DNA of 64,000 bases from CAWJMD01 sp963845675. Its GTDB lineage: Bacteria; Actinomycetota; Actinomycetes; Actinomycetales; CAWJMD01. The position numbers were made by a program, and so were the translations under genes. Positions 27,508 through 37,239 of this stretch are shown one piece after another. The stretch is taken from the NCBI GenBank assembly GCA_963845675.1, contig CAWJSX010000002.1, positions 186,001 to 250,000 on the forward strand. Direction: 5' to 3'. Under the pieces are notes generated by a model. That model saw nothing but the letters and a program-made list of their open reading frames with translations, did not search any database and was not told where the DNA came from. The first letter of the stretch is position 1; each line of letters opens with the position of its first letter.

Positions 27508-27548
27508 GTTACCAGCGAGTAGCATCATGGGTGTTACTGACGGGTAAC
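27508..27548 (+). promoter_or_regulatory. Two operator-like sites before the acyl-CoA dehydrogenase gene
   Basis: GTTACCAGCGAGTAGC (27508-27523) and GTTACTGACGGGTAAC (27533-27548); the second read on the other strand is GTTACCCGTCAGTAAC. Both match the site before the EtfD-like gene at 3312. Each is a GTTAC-N6-GTAAC type palindrome. They lie 19-59 bases before the ATG, a position fit for repression. Confidence 0.55.
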
Positions 27549-27566
27549 CCAGGAGGGCACAGGGCC

Positions 27567-29447
27567 ATGGGCCACTACAAGGCAAACCTTCGCGACATCC
27601 ACTTCAACCTCTTCGAGGTGCTGAACCGGCAGGAGCTGCTCGGCACGGGCCCCTACGAGGACGTGGACGCGGAGACCGCGCGGGAGATCCTGTCCGAGGT
27701 CGGTCGCCTGGCCGAGAACGAGCTGGCCGAGTCCCTGCTCGACTCCGACCGCAACCCGCCCGTCTACGACCCCGCCACGTACTCGGTGACGATGCCCGAG
27801 TCCTTCACCAAGAGCTACCGCGCCTACCTCGACGCCGAGTGGTGGCGGATGGACGTGCCCGCCGAGGTCGGCGGAACCGTCGTCCCGCCGTCCCTGCGCT
27901 GGGCCGTCGCGGAGCTGGTGCTCGGGTCGAACCCCGCGGTCCACATGTTCTCCGCCGGCTTCGCCTTCGCCCGCGTGCTGCACGACCTCGGCACCGACGA
28001 GCAGAAGAAGCTCGCGGCGCACCTGGTCGAGCAGAGGTGGGGCGCCACGATGGTGCTCACCGAGCCGGACGCCGGGTCGGACGTCGGCGCGGGCCGCACG
28101 AAGGCGGTGCAGCAGCCCGACGGCACGTGGCACATCACCGGCGTCAAGCGATTCATCACCAGCGCCGAGGCGGACTTCTACGGCAACGTCGTGCACTTCG
28201 TGCTCGCGCGGCCCGAGGGTGCCGGACCCGGCACCAAGGGCCTCAGCCTCTTCATCGTGCCGAAGCACCACGTCGACCTCGAGACCGGTGAGATCGGCGA
28301 GCGCAACGGGGCTTTCGTGACCAACGTCGAGCACAAGATGGGCCTGAAGGTGTCGACGACGTGCGAGGTGCGCTTCGGCGAGGTCGACGGGATCCCGGCC
28401 GTGGGGACCCTGCTCGGCGAGGTGCACGACGGGATCGCGCAGATGTTCCGGATCATCGAGTTCGCCCGCATGATGGTCGGCACCAAGGCCATCGCGACCC
28501 TGTCGACCGGGTACCTCAACGCCCTCGAGTACGCCAAGGAGCGCGTGCAGGGCGCTGACCTGACGCAGATGACGGACAAGGCGGCGCCGCGCGTCGCGAT
28601 CACGCAGCACCCCGACGTGCGGCGCTCGCTGATGCTGCAGAAGTCCTACGCGGAGGGGCTGCGGGCGCTCGTGCTCTACACGGCGTCGCAGCAGGACACG
28701 GTCGATGCCGCGATGCGCGCGTCCGGCAGCGACACGTTCGACGAGGGCACGCCCGAGGACATGGCCGTCCGTGTGAACGACCTGCTGCTGCCCATCGTCA
28801 AGGGCGTCGGCTCCGAACGCGCGTGGGTCCTGCTCGGCACCGAGAGCCTGCAGACCTTCGGCGGGTCAGGGTTCCTGCAGGACTACCCGGTCGAGCAGTA
28901 CGTCCGCGACGCCAAGATCGACACCCTCTACGAGGGCACGACGGCGATCCAGGGGCTCGACTTCTTCTTCCGGAAGATCGTGCGGGACAAGGGCCAGGCC
29001 CTCGGCCACCTCGCGACGCAGATCCAGGAGCTCGTCAAGGGCGACAACGGCTCCGGTGACCTCGCGACCGAGCGGGAGCTGCTCGGCCGCGCGCTCGAGG
29101 ACACCCAGGGCATCGTCGGCTACATGGTCAGCCAGGTGATGGCGTCGGACCCCCGGGCCGGTGCCGGCAGCGACGCCGCCAACCTCTACAAGGTGGGCCA
29201 GAACACGACCCGCCTGCTCCTGGCCACCGGGGACCTCGTGGTCGGCTGGCTGCTGCTGCAGCAGGCGGAGGTGGCCGTCGCCGCTCTCGCTGCCGGGGCG
29301 TCGGCCAAGGACGTCGCGTTCTACCAGGGCAAGGTCGCGGCCGCCCGGTTCTTCGCACGCCAGATCCTGCCCCGGATCACGGCCGAGCGGGCGATCGCCG
29401 AGGCGACCGACAACGCGCTGATGGAGGTCGACGAGGCCGCGTTCTGA
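27567..29447 (+). CDS. Acyl-CoA dehydrogenase, FadE5-like
   Basis: 626 residues, the long actinobacterial form rather than the 380-residue kind. It oxidises acyl-CoA to trans-2-enoyl-CoA with FAD and hands electrons to electron-transfer flavoprotein. Visible: MGHYKANLRDIHFNLFEVL start, TMVLTEPDAGSDVGAGRTKA (FAD and substrate site), the IYEGT-like catalytic region DTLYEGTTAIQGLDFFFRKIV with the active-site Glu, and a 150-residue C-terminal helical domain. In mycobacteria FadE5 works with EtfD; here both genes share operator-like sites. The ribosome site AGGAGGG lies 10 bases before the ATG. Confidence 0.9.
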   Translation: MGHYKANLRDIHFNLFEVLNRQELLGTGPYEDVDAETAREILSEVGRLAENELAESLLDSDRNPPVYDPATYSVTMPESFTKSYRAYLDAEWWRMDVPAEVGGTVVPPSLRWAVAELVLGSNPAVHMFSAGFAFARVLHDLGTDEQKKLAAHLVEQRWGATMVLTEPDAGSDVGAGRTKAVQQPDGTWHITGVKRFITSAEADFYGNVVHFVLARPEGAGPGTKGLSLFIVPKHHVDLETGEIGERNGAFVTNVEHKMGLKVSTTCEVRFGEVDGIPAVGTLLGEVHDGIAQMFRIIEFARMMVGTKAIATLSTGYLNALEYAKERVQGADLTQMTDKAAPRVAITQHPDVRRSLMLQKSYAEGLRALVLYTASQQDTVDAAMRASGSDTFDEGTPEDMAVRVNDLLLPIVKGVGSERAWVLLGTESLQTFGGSGFLQDYPVEQYVRDAKIDTLYEGTTAIQGLDFFFRKIVRDKGQALGHLATQIQELVKGDNGSGDLATERELLGRALEDTQGIVGYMVSQVMASDPRAGAGSDAANLYKVGQNTTRLLLATGDLVVGWLLLQQAEVAVAALAAGASAKDVAFYQGKVAAARFFARQILPRITAERAIAEATDNALMEVDEAAF

Positions 29448-29483
29448 GCCCGGTTCCGGACGCACCGCCGTCCGGTCACGACG

Positions 29484-29519
29484 AGAGGGCCGGCACCCCC
29501 GCGGGGGTGCCGGCCCTCT
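29484..29519. terminator. Strong bidirectional hairpin
   Basis: AGAGGGCCGGCACCCCC pairs with GGGGTGCCGGCCCTCT around a short GCG loop: about 16 perfect pairs. It is placed between the convergent stops of the dehydrogenase and the small membrane gene, so it probably ends both transcripts. Confidence 0.75.
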
Positions 29520-29533
29520 GCTCGCGTGGGGGC

Positions 29534-29797
29534 TCAGATGCCCGGCTCGCGACGCTCCTCGCGCACCACGGTCTCGCCGGGAGCCACAGGCCGTGCCACG
29601 TCGTGACGCTCCTGGACCACGGTGTGGCTGGTGCTACGGCGCTGGTTCATGACCAGTGCCAGCACGACGGCGAGCGCGCCGGCCGCCATGCAGATGTAGC
29701 CGATGTTGACGAGGCTGAAGTCGGTCAGGTTGTCCCGCACACCGAACGCCAGGATCGCGCCGACCACCAAGAGGAAGATGCCCGTGCCGATACCCAT
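29534..29797 (-). CDS. DUF6458-like small membrane protein
   Basis: 87 residues. Two membrane helices (MGIGTGIFLLVVGAILAFGV and VNIGYICMAAGALAVVLALVM) separated by RDNLTDFSL, then a charged tail. This is the conserved actinobacterial DUF6458 pattern; no function is known. Start is the ATG behind AAGGGACCGGAA, in preference to an upstream in-frame codon. Confidence 0.8.
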   Translation of the reverse strand: MGIGTGIFLLVVGAILAFGVRDNLTDFSLVNIGYICMAAGALAVVLALVMNQRRSTSHTVVQERHDVARPVAPGETVVREERREPGI

Positions 29798-29941
29798 TTC
29801 CGGTCCCTTCGTCCGCCCCCGCACTTCGGGGGTCGACGCGAATGGTGACAGGCGATTCGTCCGCTCGCACGACGAAACGCCGCGAACCGGGTCACGGCCG
29901 ATGGCGGCGCCAGCCGCGCTACACCGGCCGCGACCCTTCGG

Positions 29942-30469
29942 TCACTTGGCGGAGTCCTTGAGGGTCCCGGTCGTCTTGCCCTCGGGGTCGTAGACGAGGC
30001 AGAGGATCTCGCGGTCCTCCAGCTCGTTCCACGACTGCTCCGTGGGGCTGTAGTAGTTGATCTCGAGCGACGACTCCTCGTAGGCCGTACCCACGTACGC
30101 CTCGAACTCGGTCTGGCAGGCAGCGGCCTCGGTCTCGATCTCCGCGTCACCTGGGTAGGTGTCGCCTGCGAGGTCGAAGGCGTGGAACGCCTCGCTGTCG
30201 TGCGGCTCGCCGCAGGGCGTGATCGGTACCTCGGAGATCTCGCCCGTGCTGCTCGAGTCGTTGAGGCAGTCGCCGACCTCGATCGCGAACACGTCGCCGT
30301 CCTCGACCGCCTCGGTGACGCTGCCGCTGTCGTCGCGGTTGGGCTCGGATCCCCCGTCGAGCACCCCGCAACCCGACAGGAACAGGGCGCCGACCGCAGC
30401 CAGGCCGGCGGCCGCGCGGAGCGCACGAGGGCCGCTGAGGACGCGACCGGGCATGGACGAGCTGGACAT
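29942..30469 (-). CDS. Septum-formation-family lipoprotein
   Basis: 175 residues. The signal peptide ends in the lipobox LFLSGCG, so Cys about 34 would be lipid-anchored on the outer face of the membrane. The mature part has the family pattern VGDCLND...VPITPCGEPHDSEAFHAF and later CQTEFEAYVG, with paired cysteines. Named after a Corynebacterium septation protein, but the role is not settled. The gene begins with GGGGGAATCTCC before ATG and is separate from its neighbours. Confidence 0.8.
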   Translation of the reverse strand: MSSSSMPGRVLSGPRALRAAAGLAAVGALFLSGCGVLDGGSEPNRDDSGSVTEAVEDGDVFAIEVGDCLNDSSSTGEISEVPITPCGEPHDSEAFHAFDLAGDTYPGDAEIETEAAACQTEFEAYVGTAYEESSLEINYYSPTEQSWNELEDREILCLVYDPEGKTTGTLKDSAK

Positions 30470-30531
30470 GGAGATTCCCCCTGGAGAGCAGTGGATTGCT
30501 GGCCGAAGCGTACTCGCTCGGCGAGCCGGGC

Positions 30532-31542
30532 TCAGACCGGGAAGCCCTCGTCGACGTGCGGGGAACCGACCAGGTCGAGGGCGCGGTGGAGCGTCTCCAT
30601 CACCGCGAGCGTGTCGGCGAGCGGCATCACCGGTGACTCGCCCAGGCCCTGACCCAGGCAGTCGGCGACGTGGACCATCTGGTGGGTGTAGCCGCGGCCC
30701 GACAGCGGTGGCTCGGCGACGACGGGGTCGTGGCCCGGGCGCTCCAGCACCACGCGCGAGCTGTGGTGGAAACGCGGCTCCACGGTGATCCGGCCCTCGG
30801 TCCCGACGACGACCGCCCGGCCCGGGCTGTCGCTGGTGAGGCTGACCGAGAGCACTGCCTGGGCGCCGTCGGGGTGGCCGAGCACGAGACCGTCCTCCAC
30901 GTCGACGCCGTTGTCGGCAAGCACGCCGAGGGCCTGCACCGACGAGGGCGCACCGAGAACCATCTGCGCGAACGAGACCGGGTAGACCCCGAGGTCGAGC
31001 AGGGCGCCACCCCCCTGGGCCGGGTCGAACAACCGGTGCGCCGGGTCGTACGGGGCGATGAAGCCGAGGTCCGCGTGCACCTGCCGGACGCGACCCACCG
31101 CGCCATCGGCGATCCACTCCCGCGCCTGCACGGTCGTCGGGACGAAGCGCGTCCACATCGCCTCCATCATGAACAGGCCCGCCTCGCCCGCCCGACGCAC
31201 CAGGTCGTGGGCCGCGGGCGCCGTGCAGGTGAAGGCCTTCTCCACGAGCGCCGGCTTGCCGGCCGCCAGCACGGCGGAGGTGACCATGTGGTGCTGGGCG
31301 TGGGGCGTCGCCACGTAGACCACGTCGACGTCCGGGTCCGCGAGCAGCTCCTCGTAGCCGCTGTAGGAGCGCGCGAACCCCTCAGCCGCACCGAAGGCCG
31401 CCGCCCGCTCGCCGTTGCGGGAGGCCACCGCGTAGCGCGTCGCCCCGTCGACCAGCGCCAGGTCGCGGGCGACGATCCCGGCGATGGAGCCCGTTCCGAG
31501 GAAACCCCAGCGCAGCGGTCGTGTGGCCGTCGACCCGGTCAC
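30532..31542 (-). CDS. Gfo/Idh/MocA-family oxidoreductase
   Basis: 336 residues. NAD(P)-binding motif RWGFLGTGSIAGIVARDLA at the start, VYVATPHAQHH and the family's EKAFT (about 102; usually EKP) with the catalytic-side Lys, then an alpha/beta domain with GALLDLGVYPVSFAQMV. It probably oxidises or reduces a sugar, polyol or trans-dihydrodiol; the substrate is unknown. I take the GTG at 31542, five bases after the stop of the S9 peptidase gene, with which it is probably co-transcribed. Confidence 0.88.
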   Translation of the reverse strand: MTGSTATRPLRWGFLGTGSIAGIVARDLALVDGATRYAVASRNGERAAAFGAAEGFARSYSGYEELLADPDVDVVYVATPHAQHHMVTSAVLAAGKPALVEKAFTCTAPAAHDLVRRAGEAGLFMMEAMWTRFVPTTVQAREWIADGAVGRVRQVHADLGFIAPYDPAHRLFDPAQGGGALLDLGVYPVSFAQMVLGAPSSVQALGVLADNGVDVEDGLVLGHPDGAQAVLSVSLTSDSPGRAVVVGTEGRITVEPRFHHSSRVVLERPGHDPVVAEPPLSGRGYTHQMVHVADCLGQGLGESPVMPLADTLAVMETLHRALDLVGSPHVDEGFPV

Positions 31543-31547
31543 CTCAC

Positions 31548-33669
31548 TCAGCCCAGCAGCTCGGGACGCCGCCACTCACGTCCGAGGACGTGCTGGTCGA
31601 GGAACGCGAAGACCGTCGAGTACCAGGCCTTCGAGTTGTTCGGCGAGAGGACCCAGTGGTTCTCGTCGGGGAAGTAGAGGAACCGGTGCGGGGTCACACC
31701 GTTCTCGTCGGCGGACCGGGCCACCAGCTCGTACCAGAAGCGCAGCGCCTCACCGATCGGCACCCGGTAGTCCTTGTCGCCGTGGACGACCAGCGTCGGC
31801 GTGACGATCTTGTCGACGAACCGGTGCGGCGAGTGCTCCACCGTCATCTCCGGAGTCATCTCGCGCATCCAGTAGTAGGCGCCGTCCGTGGTCGGTCCGA
31901 ACCCATCGAGCGCCCACAGGCTGGCGTGGGTGACGATCGCCCGGAAGCGGTCGGTGTGGCCGGCGACCCAGTTCGCCATGTAGCCGCCGAAGGAGCCACC
32001 CATCGCGGCCGTCCGGGTCTCGTCCACGTCGTCGCGCGCCTCGGCGGCGTCGGTCAGGGCCAGCAGGTCGGTGTACGGCGCGGCACCCCAGGCGCCCCAC
32101 CCGCGCTCGATGAACTCCTGGCCGTAGCCGGTCGACAGGGCCGGGTCCGGCAGCAGCACCGCGTACCCGCGGGCCGTCGCCGTCCACGGGTTCCAGCGCC
32201 AGGTCCAGGCGTTCCACGAGCCGAGCGGACCCCCGTGGATCCAGAGCAGGAGCGGGGCCGGGGCGGACGCCGACGCCCCCTCCGGAAGCGCGAGCCAGGC
32301 GCGCAGCGGCGTGCCGTCCTCGGCCGTCGCGGTGACCTCCGTCAGGCTGCCCGGCACCTCGAGCGCCCGGACCGGGGACGGCAGGTGCTCGACGTCGCCC
32401 CCTGAGACGGGCACGCGCACGGCGGCGGGGGCGGCGTCGACCGCCGAGCGCAGCGCGTAGACCCACCGCCCGTCGGCCCCCACGTCGTAGGCCGAGTAGG
32501 CGCCGTCGTCCGCGGTGAGCCGACGGCGCTCGCCCGACGCGACGTCCACGACGTACAGCGGGCTGCGACCGTTCTCGTCGGCCGCCACGACCAGCGACGC
32601 GCCGTCCGGTGTCCAGGTCGGCGAACCCGGCCACAGGTCCCAGTCCGCGGCCAGGGTGCGCACCTCGCCGCCGGCCAGCGGGACGAGGGCCAGGGTCACC
32701 CTGGGGGCCTTCTGCGGGGTCGAGCGCTCGAACCGCAGGAACGCCACCGTCGTGCCGTCGGGGGATATGGCCGGCGCCTCGAACTCGGTCTCCGGGTCGT
32801 CGGCGAGGGTGCGGCGCTCGCCGGTCGCGACGTCGATCGCCACCAGGGTCGAGCGGATCGACCCCTTGGCCTCTGGCACGGACCAGTCCGTGACGACGGT
32901 GCCGCCGTCCGGGCTGACGTCCCAGCTCGCCTCGTCACCCAGGGCGGTCACGTGGCCGGTGAGGTCTCGGAGGGTGAGGCGCTCGTCCTGCTCGTCCGCG
33001 CGGGCCGCGACCTGCGCGGCGTCGGCGACGAACAGGCGAGTGGACGCCGGCCCGAGGTCGTGGTCCCAGTACCGCACGGGGTAGCTGTCGTGCAGGATCG
33101 CCGACACCTTGGCGTCCTTGCGCTCCTTGGCGGCCTTCGCGTCCTCGTCCGCCGACGTCGCGGACCGCAGCGTCGCCGAACCGAGCAGCAGGGTGCCGCT
33201 CTCACGGGCCACGCGCAGTCGCCCGACGCCTCCCGGTCGGCGGACCAGCAGGCGCGACTCGCCGCCCTCCCTCGGGAGCAGCCACAGGGCGGGCACCTCG
33301 GAGTCGTCGTCCTGGTCGCCCGGGGTCGCGCCGGGGCGGGGGGCGGTGAACAGCAGGTCGCCGTCGGCCGTGAACGCCGCACCGGACTCGCCCTTGGCCC
33401 CACGCGTCAGGCGACGAGGCGCCTTCTCGCCGGCGGGGTCGAGCTCCCACAGGGACGTCACGTACCCGGACTTCTCGGCGTCGAGCGTGGCCACGGACGC
33501 GACCAGGCGTGAGCCGTCCGGGGCGAGCGCCAGACCCGGCGAGGCGGGGCTGCCCGACGAAGGAGGCCAGGTCGTGGAAGGGCGTCGGCGCGTCGGTCTC
33601 CGGGGCGTCCGAGGTGTCGGTGTCGCCCTGCGCGCGCGCGCCGGTGAGGGTGGTCGTGTCGGTGGACAT
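31548..33669 (-). pseudogene. S9-family prolyl oligopeptidase-like peptidase, frame broken once
   Basis: About 705 residues after repair. Residues 1-430 are the WD40-like beta-propeller with DPP/acylpeptidase repeats (SPDGTTVAF, TWTPDGASLVV); the C-terminal hydrolase has LLLWIHGGPLGSWNAW, the Ser in GGSFGGYMANW, Asp in HGDKDYRVP and His in ENHWVL. It cleaves N-acylated or short peptides in the cytoplasm. The frame breaks at about 33534, 45 codons in; removing one base restores PRLAGLALAPDGSRL. An oxidoreductase gene follows within five bases. Confidence 0.85.
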
Positions 33670-33705
33670 GGGGAATGCCTACCAGACCGGGTGCCGACGC
33701 GGGTG

Positions 33706-33769
33706 CGCAGATCGTGGCCTATCGGCGGTCACGCGGTGCGGGGAAGTCGCAGGAAGCGGACGATCTGCG
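33706..33769. repeat. Intergenic palindrome, family B copy 2
   Basis: Imperfect inverted arms 33706-33730 and 33746-33769 with CGCAGATCGT at one end and GGACGATCTGCG at the other. It lies between the S9 gene start and the stop of the CopD-CtaG gene, both minus strand. Confidence 0.6.
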
Positions 33770-33782
33770 GGTGAGGCGGGGG

Positions 33783-35809
33783 TCAGCCGCGGTCGTCGTC
33801 ACCCAGCCGGGCGAGCATCGCGTTGTACTCGGCCAGGTCGGCGTCGCCGTCCCGGTCGGCGGCGCGATCGGAGCGCGTGGCCTCGCGGGCGTCGCTGCGG
33901 GACCACTGCACCGCCACCACCAGAGCGATCACCAGCGTCGGGACCTCGCCGATGCCCCAGGCGATCGAGCCGCCGGTCCGCTGGTCGGCGAGGGCGTCGA
34001 TGCCCCACCCGAGCGACGAGAACCAGGACGCCTCGAACAGCGCCTCCTGCGCGATGATCGCGATCGCCGAAGAAGGCGTGGAAGCCCATCGTGGCGAACA
34101 GCAGCAGGAGCCGCAGGGGGTGCGCGATCCTCCTGGGGCCCGGGTCGATCCCGACGAGGGCGGACGCGAACAGGTACCCGGCGAGCAGGAAGTGGATCAT
34201 CATCAGCTCGTGCCCGAGGTGCGTGCGCAGCGCCTGGCCGAACAGAGGCGTGTAGTAGAAGGCGACCATGCTGCCGGCGAACACGACGGCTGCGACCACG
34301 GGGTGCGACAGCACGCTGAGCGGACGGGACGTCACCAGGCCGAGCAGCCACTCCCGCGGACCCCTCGACCCGTCGGTGCGCTTCGGCAGGGCACGCAGCG
34401 CCAGCGTGACGGGCGCGCCGAAGACGAGCAGCGGCGGCGCCACCATGCTCAACGTCATGTGCTGCACCATGTGGGCGCTGAAGAGCGTGCGCCCGTACAC
34501 GGCGATCCCGCCGCACGTCACGTAGAGCAGCGCCAGGCAGCCGAGCACCCACAGGACCGTGCGGTGCACGGGCCAGCGGTCTCCGCGTCTGCGCAGGCGC
34601 ACCACTCCGCGCGCGTAGGTGAGCAGCAGCACGGCGACCACGACGATCCACAGCACGTCGGGGGTGACCTGGGTGAACAGCCGGTCGAAGGTCAGCGGCG
34701 GCGGCAGGGGTTGACCGGTCAGCAGCTCGTGCCGGTGTCGCGGCGGGGGGTGGCTCGTCAGGCACGGGGGTCGCGGTGCGCGACAAGGCGACTGCTACAC
34801 CGGACGCCACGCCCATCAGCACCAGCTCCGCGGCGACGAGACGCCAGAACGCGACACGGCCCGCTGCCTGCCCGATCGCGTCGAGGAGTCGTCGTCGGTG
34901 CAGCCACCCCGCGACACCCAGGGCCACCAAGGCGACCGACTTCACCAGCACCAGCACGCCGTAGTCGGTGCGCATCCCGTCCAGGGAACCGACCCTCACC
35001 AGCGCGTTGGCGACGCCGGAGAAGGCGACCAGCGCGAACGACCACCCGGCGAGGACGGAGTAGCGGGCCGTCACCGTCGGCCAGCTGTGGCGACAGCACG
35101 CGGTTGAGGAGTGCGAGCGTGGCCAGCCCCCCGACCCACACGGACACACCGACCACGTGCATCCACCACGACGTGCCCGCGACCTCGTGCAGGTCGGTGC
35201 TGGCGGTGTGGCCCGTGAGGGCGAGGGGAACGAGCGCCATGAACGCCGCCGACGAGTGCGACGCCGGCTCCAACGGGCGTCCGGACGGCGACCACCATCG
35301 CCGCCACCGTCGCGGTCATCAGCGCCGCGATGAGGAGGTTCCGCCCGAGCTGCAGCTCGAACACATACTGCGACAGAGCTTCTCCGAACGTTGGCGCACT
35401 CAGGGAGAGACCGGCGAAGTCGGCGGCACCGAGCACGAGAACGACGACGGCTCCGATGACCCAGACCATCGCGGCGACCCCACCGACCCGCGCGACGGCG
35501 GACCAGCCAGGTGTCCCGGGTCGCACGGCCGTCGCCGCGAGCGCCATGGCGCCGAGCGCGACCGCCGCGGCCAGGTCGTGGGCCAGCCGGGCGACGGGGT
35601 AGCCCCACCGCACGACGGCACCGGGGTCGGCGAGCACCGACTCGGCGGCCGCGCCCGTGAAGAGCAGCCCGACGACTGTCGACACCAGCGCCACCACGAC
35701 GCCCGAGAGCCGCTGCGCCGGTGGTCATCCCGGTGAGCAGCGGCGCAGTGACGTCGTGTGGCGGCCGGGTCCCGCCGGGGGTGCCCTGGAGCGGGGTCGT
35801 CCGGCTCAT
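33783..35809 (-). pseudogene. Bifunctional CopD copper-transport / CtaG cytochrome oxidase assembly protein, frame broken five times
   Basis: About 673 residues after repair: an N-terminal CopD half with several helices (VLIGAVVVLVLGAADFAG-like, HVVGVSVWVGGLATLALL) and a C-terminal CtaG-like caa3-oxidase assembly half (LAGYLFASALVGIDP, HLGHELMMIHFLL, MVQHMTLSMVAPPLL). Family knowledge: supplies copper to cytochrome oxidase from the membrane. Extra bases lie near 34067, 34729, 35081, 35274 and 35701. The ATG overlaps the copC stop (ATGA), so the two genes are coupled. Confidence 0.8.
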
Positions 35810-36239
35810 GAGCGACGCCAGCGCCGCACGGTCATCGCCATCACGGCGACGAGGGCGACACCGACCAGCACGGAGAGCAGCACGCCGGCCGATCCGGTCG
35901 GCTCGAGCGCCGGCGCCTGACCGGGCTCGAGCACCGTGTAGCCCGTGCTGCCGGTGCAGGTCGCCGAGCGTGTACTGCACCTCGTACGTGCCGGGGCCGG
36001 CGTCGGGCACCGACACGACCATCTCGCGGCCCTCGACCAGCACGGCTGGATCGGCCACCTCGCCGTCGGGCGCGCTGACAACGGCCGTCGCGTCGGCGGG
36101 CACGTCCTGCACGAACGTCAGGACGACCTCCGTAGGTCCCGTCGGTGAGCTCCTCGCCGTTGCCCGGCACGACCGAGTCGAGCGTCTGCTCGGACGAGGC
36201 GACGACGCGCGTCGGGACCTCGGCGCGCAGGGGGCTCAT
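35806..36239 (-). pseudogene. CopC-domain copper-resistance protein, frame broken twice
   Basis: About 144 residues after repair. The CopC beta-sandwich is recognised from EVVLTFVQDVPADATAV, EGREMVVSVPDAGPGTYEVQYTL and GSTGYTVLEPG, followed by one C-terminal membrane helix (LLSVLVGVALVAVMAM). No ordinary signal peptide is visible with this start, so the true start may be upstream or misread. Extra bases near 36136 and 35963. Partner of the CopD-CtaG gene with an ATGA overlap. Confidence 0.65.
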
Positions 36240-36317
36240 GCGTCAAGGGTAGGCGGAGCGGTCAGCGCACCGCAGTCGGCCGCCCGTGGCGGCGGCAGCC
36301 CGCGCGACGGCGGAGCC

Positions 36318-37103
36318 TCAGAGGCGTCGGTCGTCCAGCACCGGGAAGGCTTTGCGGGCTGCGGCAACCATCTCCAGGTCGACGTCCACGACGAGGACCT
36401 GCTCGTCGGTACCGGCCTCGCCGAGCACCTCGCCCATGGGTCCGACGACCTGGCTGTGGCCGCCCATCGCGTGCCCCGCGTGCGTGCCGACCGTGTTGAC
36501 GGCGACGAGCACCTGCTGGTTCTCGATCGCGCGCGCGCGGCCGAGAAGGGTCCAGTGGCCGACCCGTCGCGCGGGCCAGGCGGCCGGCACGACCAGCACC
36601 TCGGCGCCGGCGTCGAGCAGGCCGCGGAACATCTCCGGGAAGCGGAGGTCGTAGCAGGTGGCCAGCCCCAACGTGGTGGTGCGCCCGTCGGCTTCGAGCG
36701 GTGCCGTCACCAGGTGCTCGCCCGGCTGCAGCAGCACGGGCTCGCCCGACCCGAACCCGAACCGGTGCACCTTGCGGTACGTCGCCGTGACCTGGCCCGT
36801 CCTGTCCAGCAGGACCGAGGTGTTCCACAGGTGGCCGTCGCCGTCCCGCTCGATCACCGAGCCGGCGTGCACGGTGGCGCCGACCGCGCGGGCGGCGTCG
36901 GCGATCGCGCTCACCGTGGGGCCGTCGAGCCCCTCGGCCCGCGCCTCCCACGCGCGGTAGGCGAACCCGCCGGGCGCCCAGAGCTCGGGCAGGACGACGA
37001 GGTCGGCGCCCTCCTGCTCGCGGACCAGGGCGCTCACGCGGTCGATCCGCTCGGGGACCGTCTCGTCGTCGCCGTAGCCGAGCTGCACCAGGTGGACTCT
37101 CAC
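36318..37103 (-). CDS. Carbon-nitrogen hydrolase (nitrilase superfamily)
   Basis: 261 residues. The catalytic triad is clear: Glu in LVVLPELWAPGG, Lys in TYRKVHRFGFG and Cys in LATCYDLRFPEMFR. Such proteins hydrolyse amides; the FCYD-like region and compactness suggest an omega-amidase or a general amidase, not a nitrilase. Cytoplasmic. The GTG start has a TAGGCT -10 box six bases ahead, so the message is probably leaderless. Divergent from the AhpD-like gene with palindrome A between them. Confidence 0.9.
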   Translation of the reverse strand: MRVHLVQLGYGDDETVPERIDRVSALVREQEGADLVVLPELWAPGGFAYRAWEARAEGLDGPTVSAIADAARAVGATVHAGSVIERDGDGHLWNTSVLLDRTGQVTATYRKVHRFGFGSGEPVLLQPGEHLVTAPLEADGRTTTLGLATCYDLRFPEMFRGLLDAGAEVLVVPAAWPARRVGHWTLLGRARAIENQQVLVAVNTVGTHAGHAMGGHSQVVGPMGEVLGEAGTDEQVLVVDVDLEMVAAARKAFPVLDDRRL

Positions 37104-37147
37104 GCGGCCAGCCTAGAGATCAGGCGCCACCTCCACCCCTCAAGCGC

Positions 37148-37204
37148 CGACTGGTCGCATCTGGCGCGACACGCCGCGCGTGTCGCGCCAGATGCGACCA
37201 GTCG
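37148..37204. repeat. Intergenic palindrome, family A copy 2
   Basis: Perfect arms of about 25 bases: CGACTGGTCGCATCTGGCGC at the left and its complement at the right (to 37204), with a short CCGCG centre. It occurs in the divergent gap between the nitrilase and AhpD-like genes and shares its core with 3245-3293. No gene overlaps it. Confidence 0.8.
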
Positions 37205-37239
37205 GGGGTGGTGAGGGAGCTGGACCACATACTTCTGAC

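Noticed and set aside
29484..29519. Another member of the dispersed palindrome families
   Set aside because: It is a short, perfect hairpin between convergent stops and fits an ordinary terminator; no sequence kinship to families A to E.
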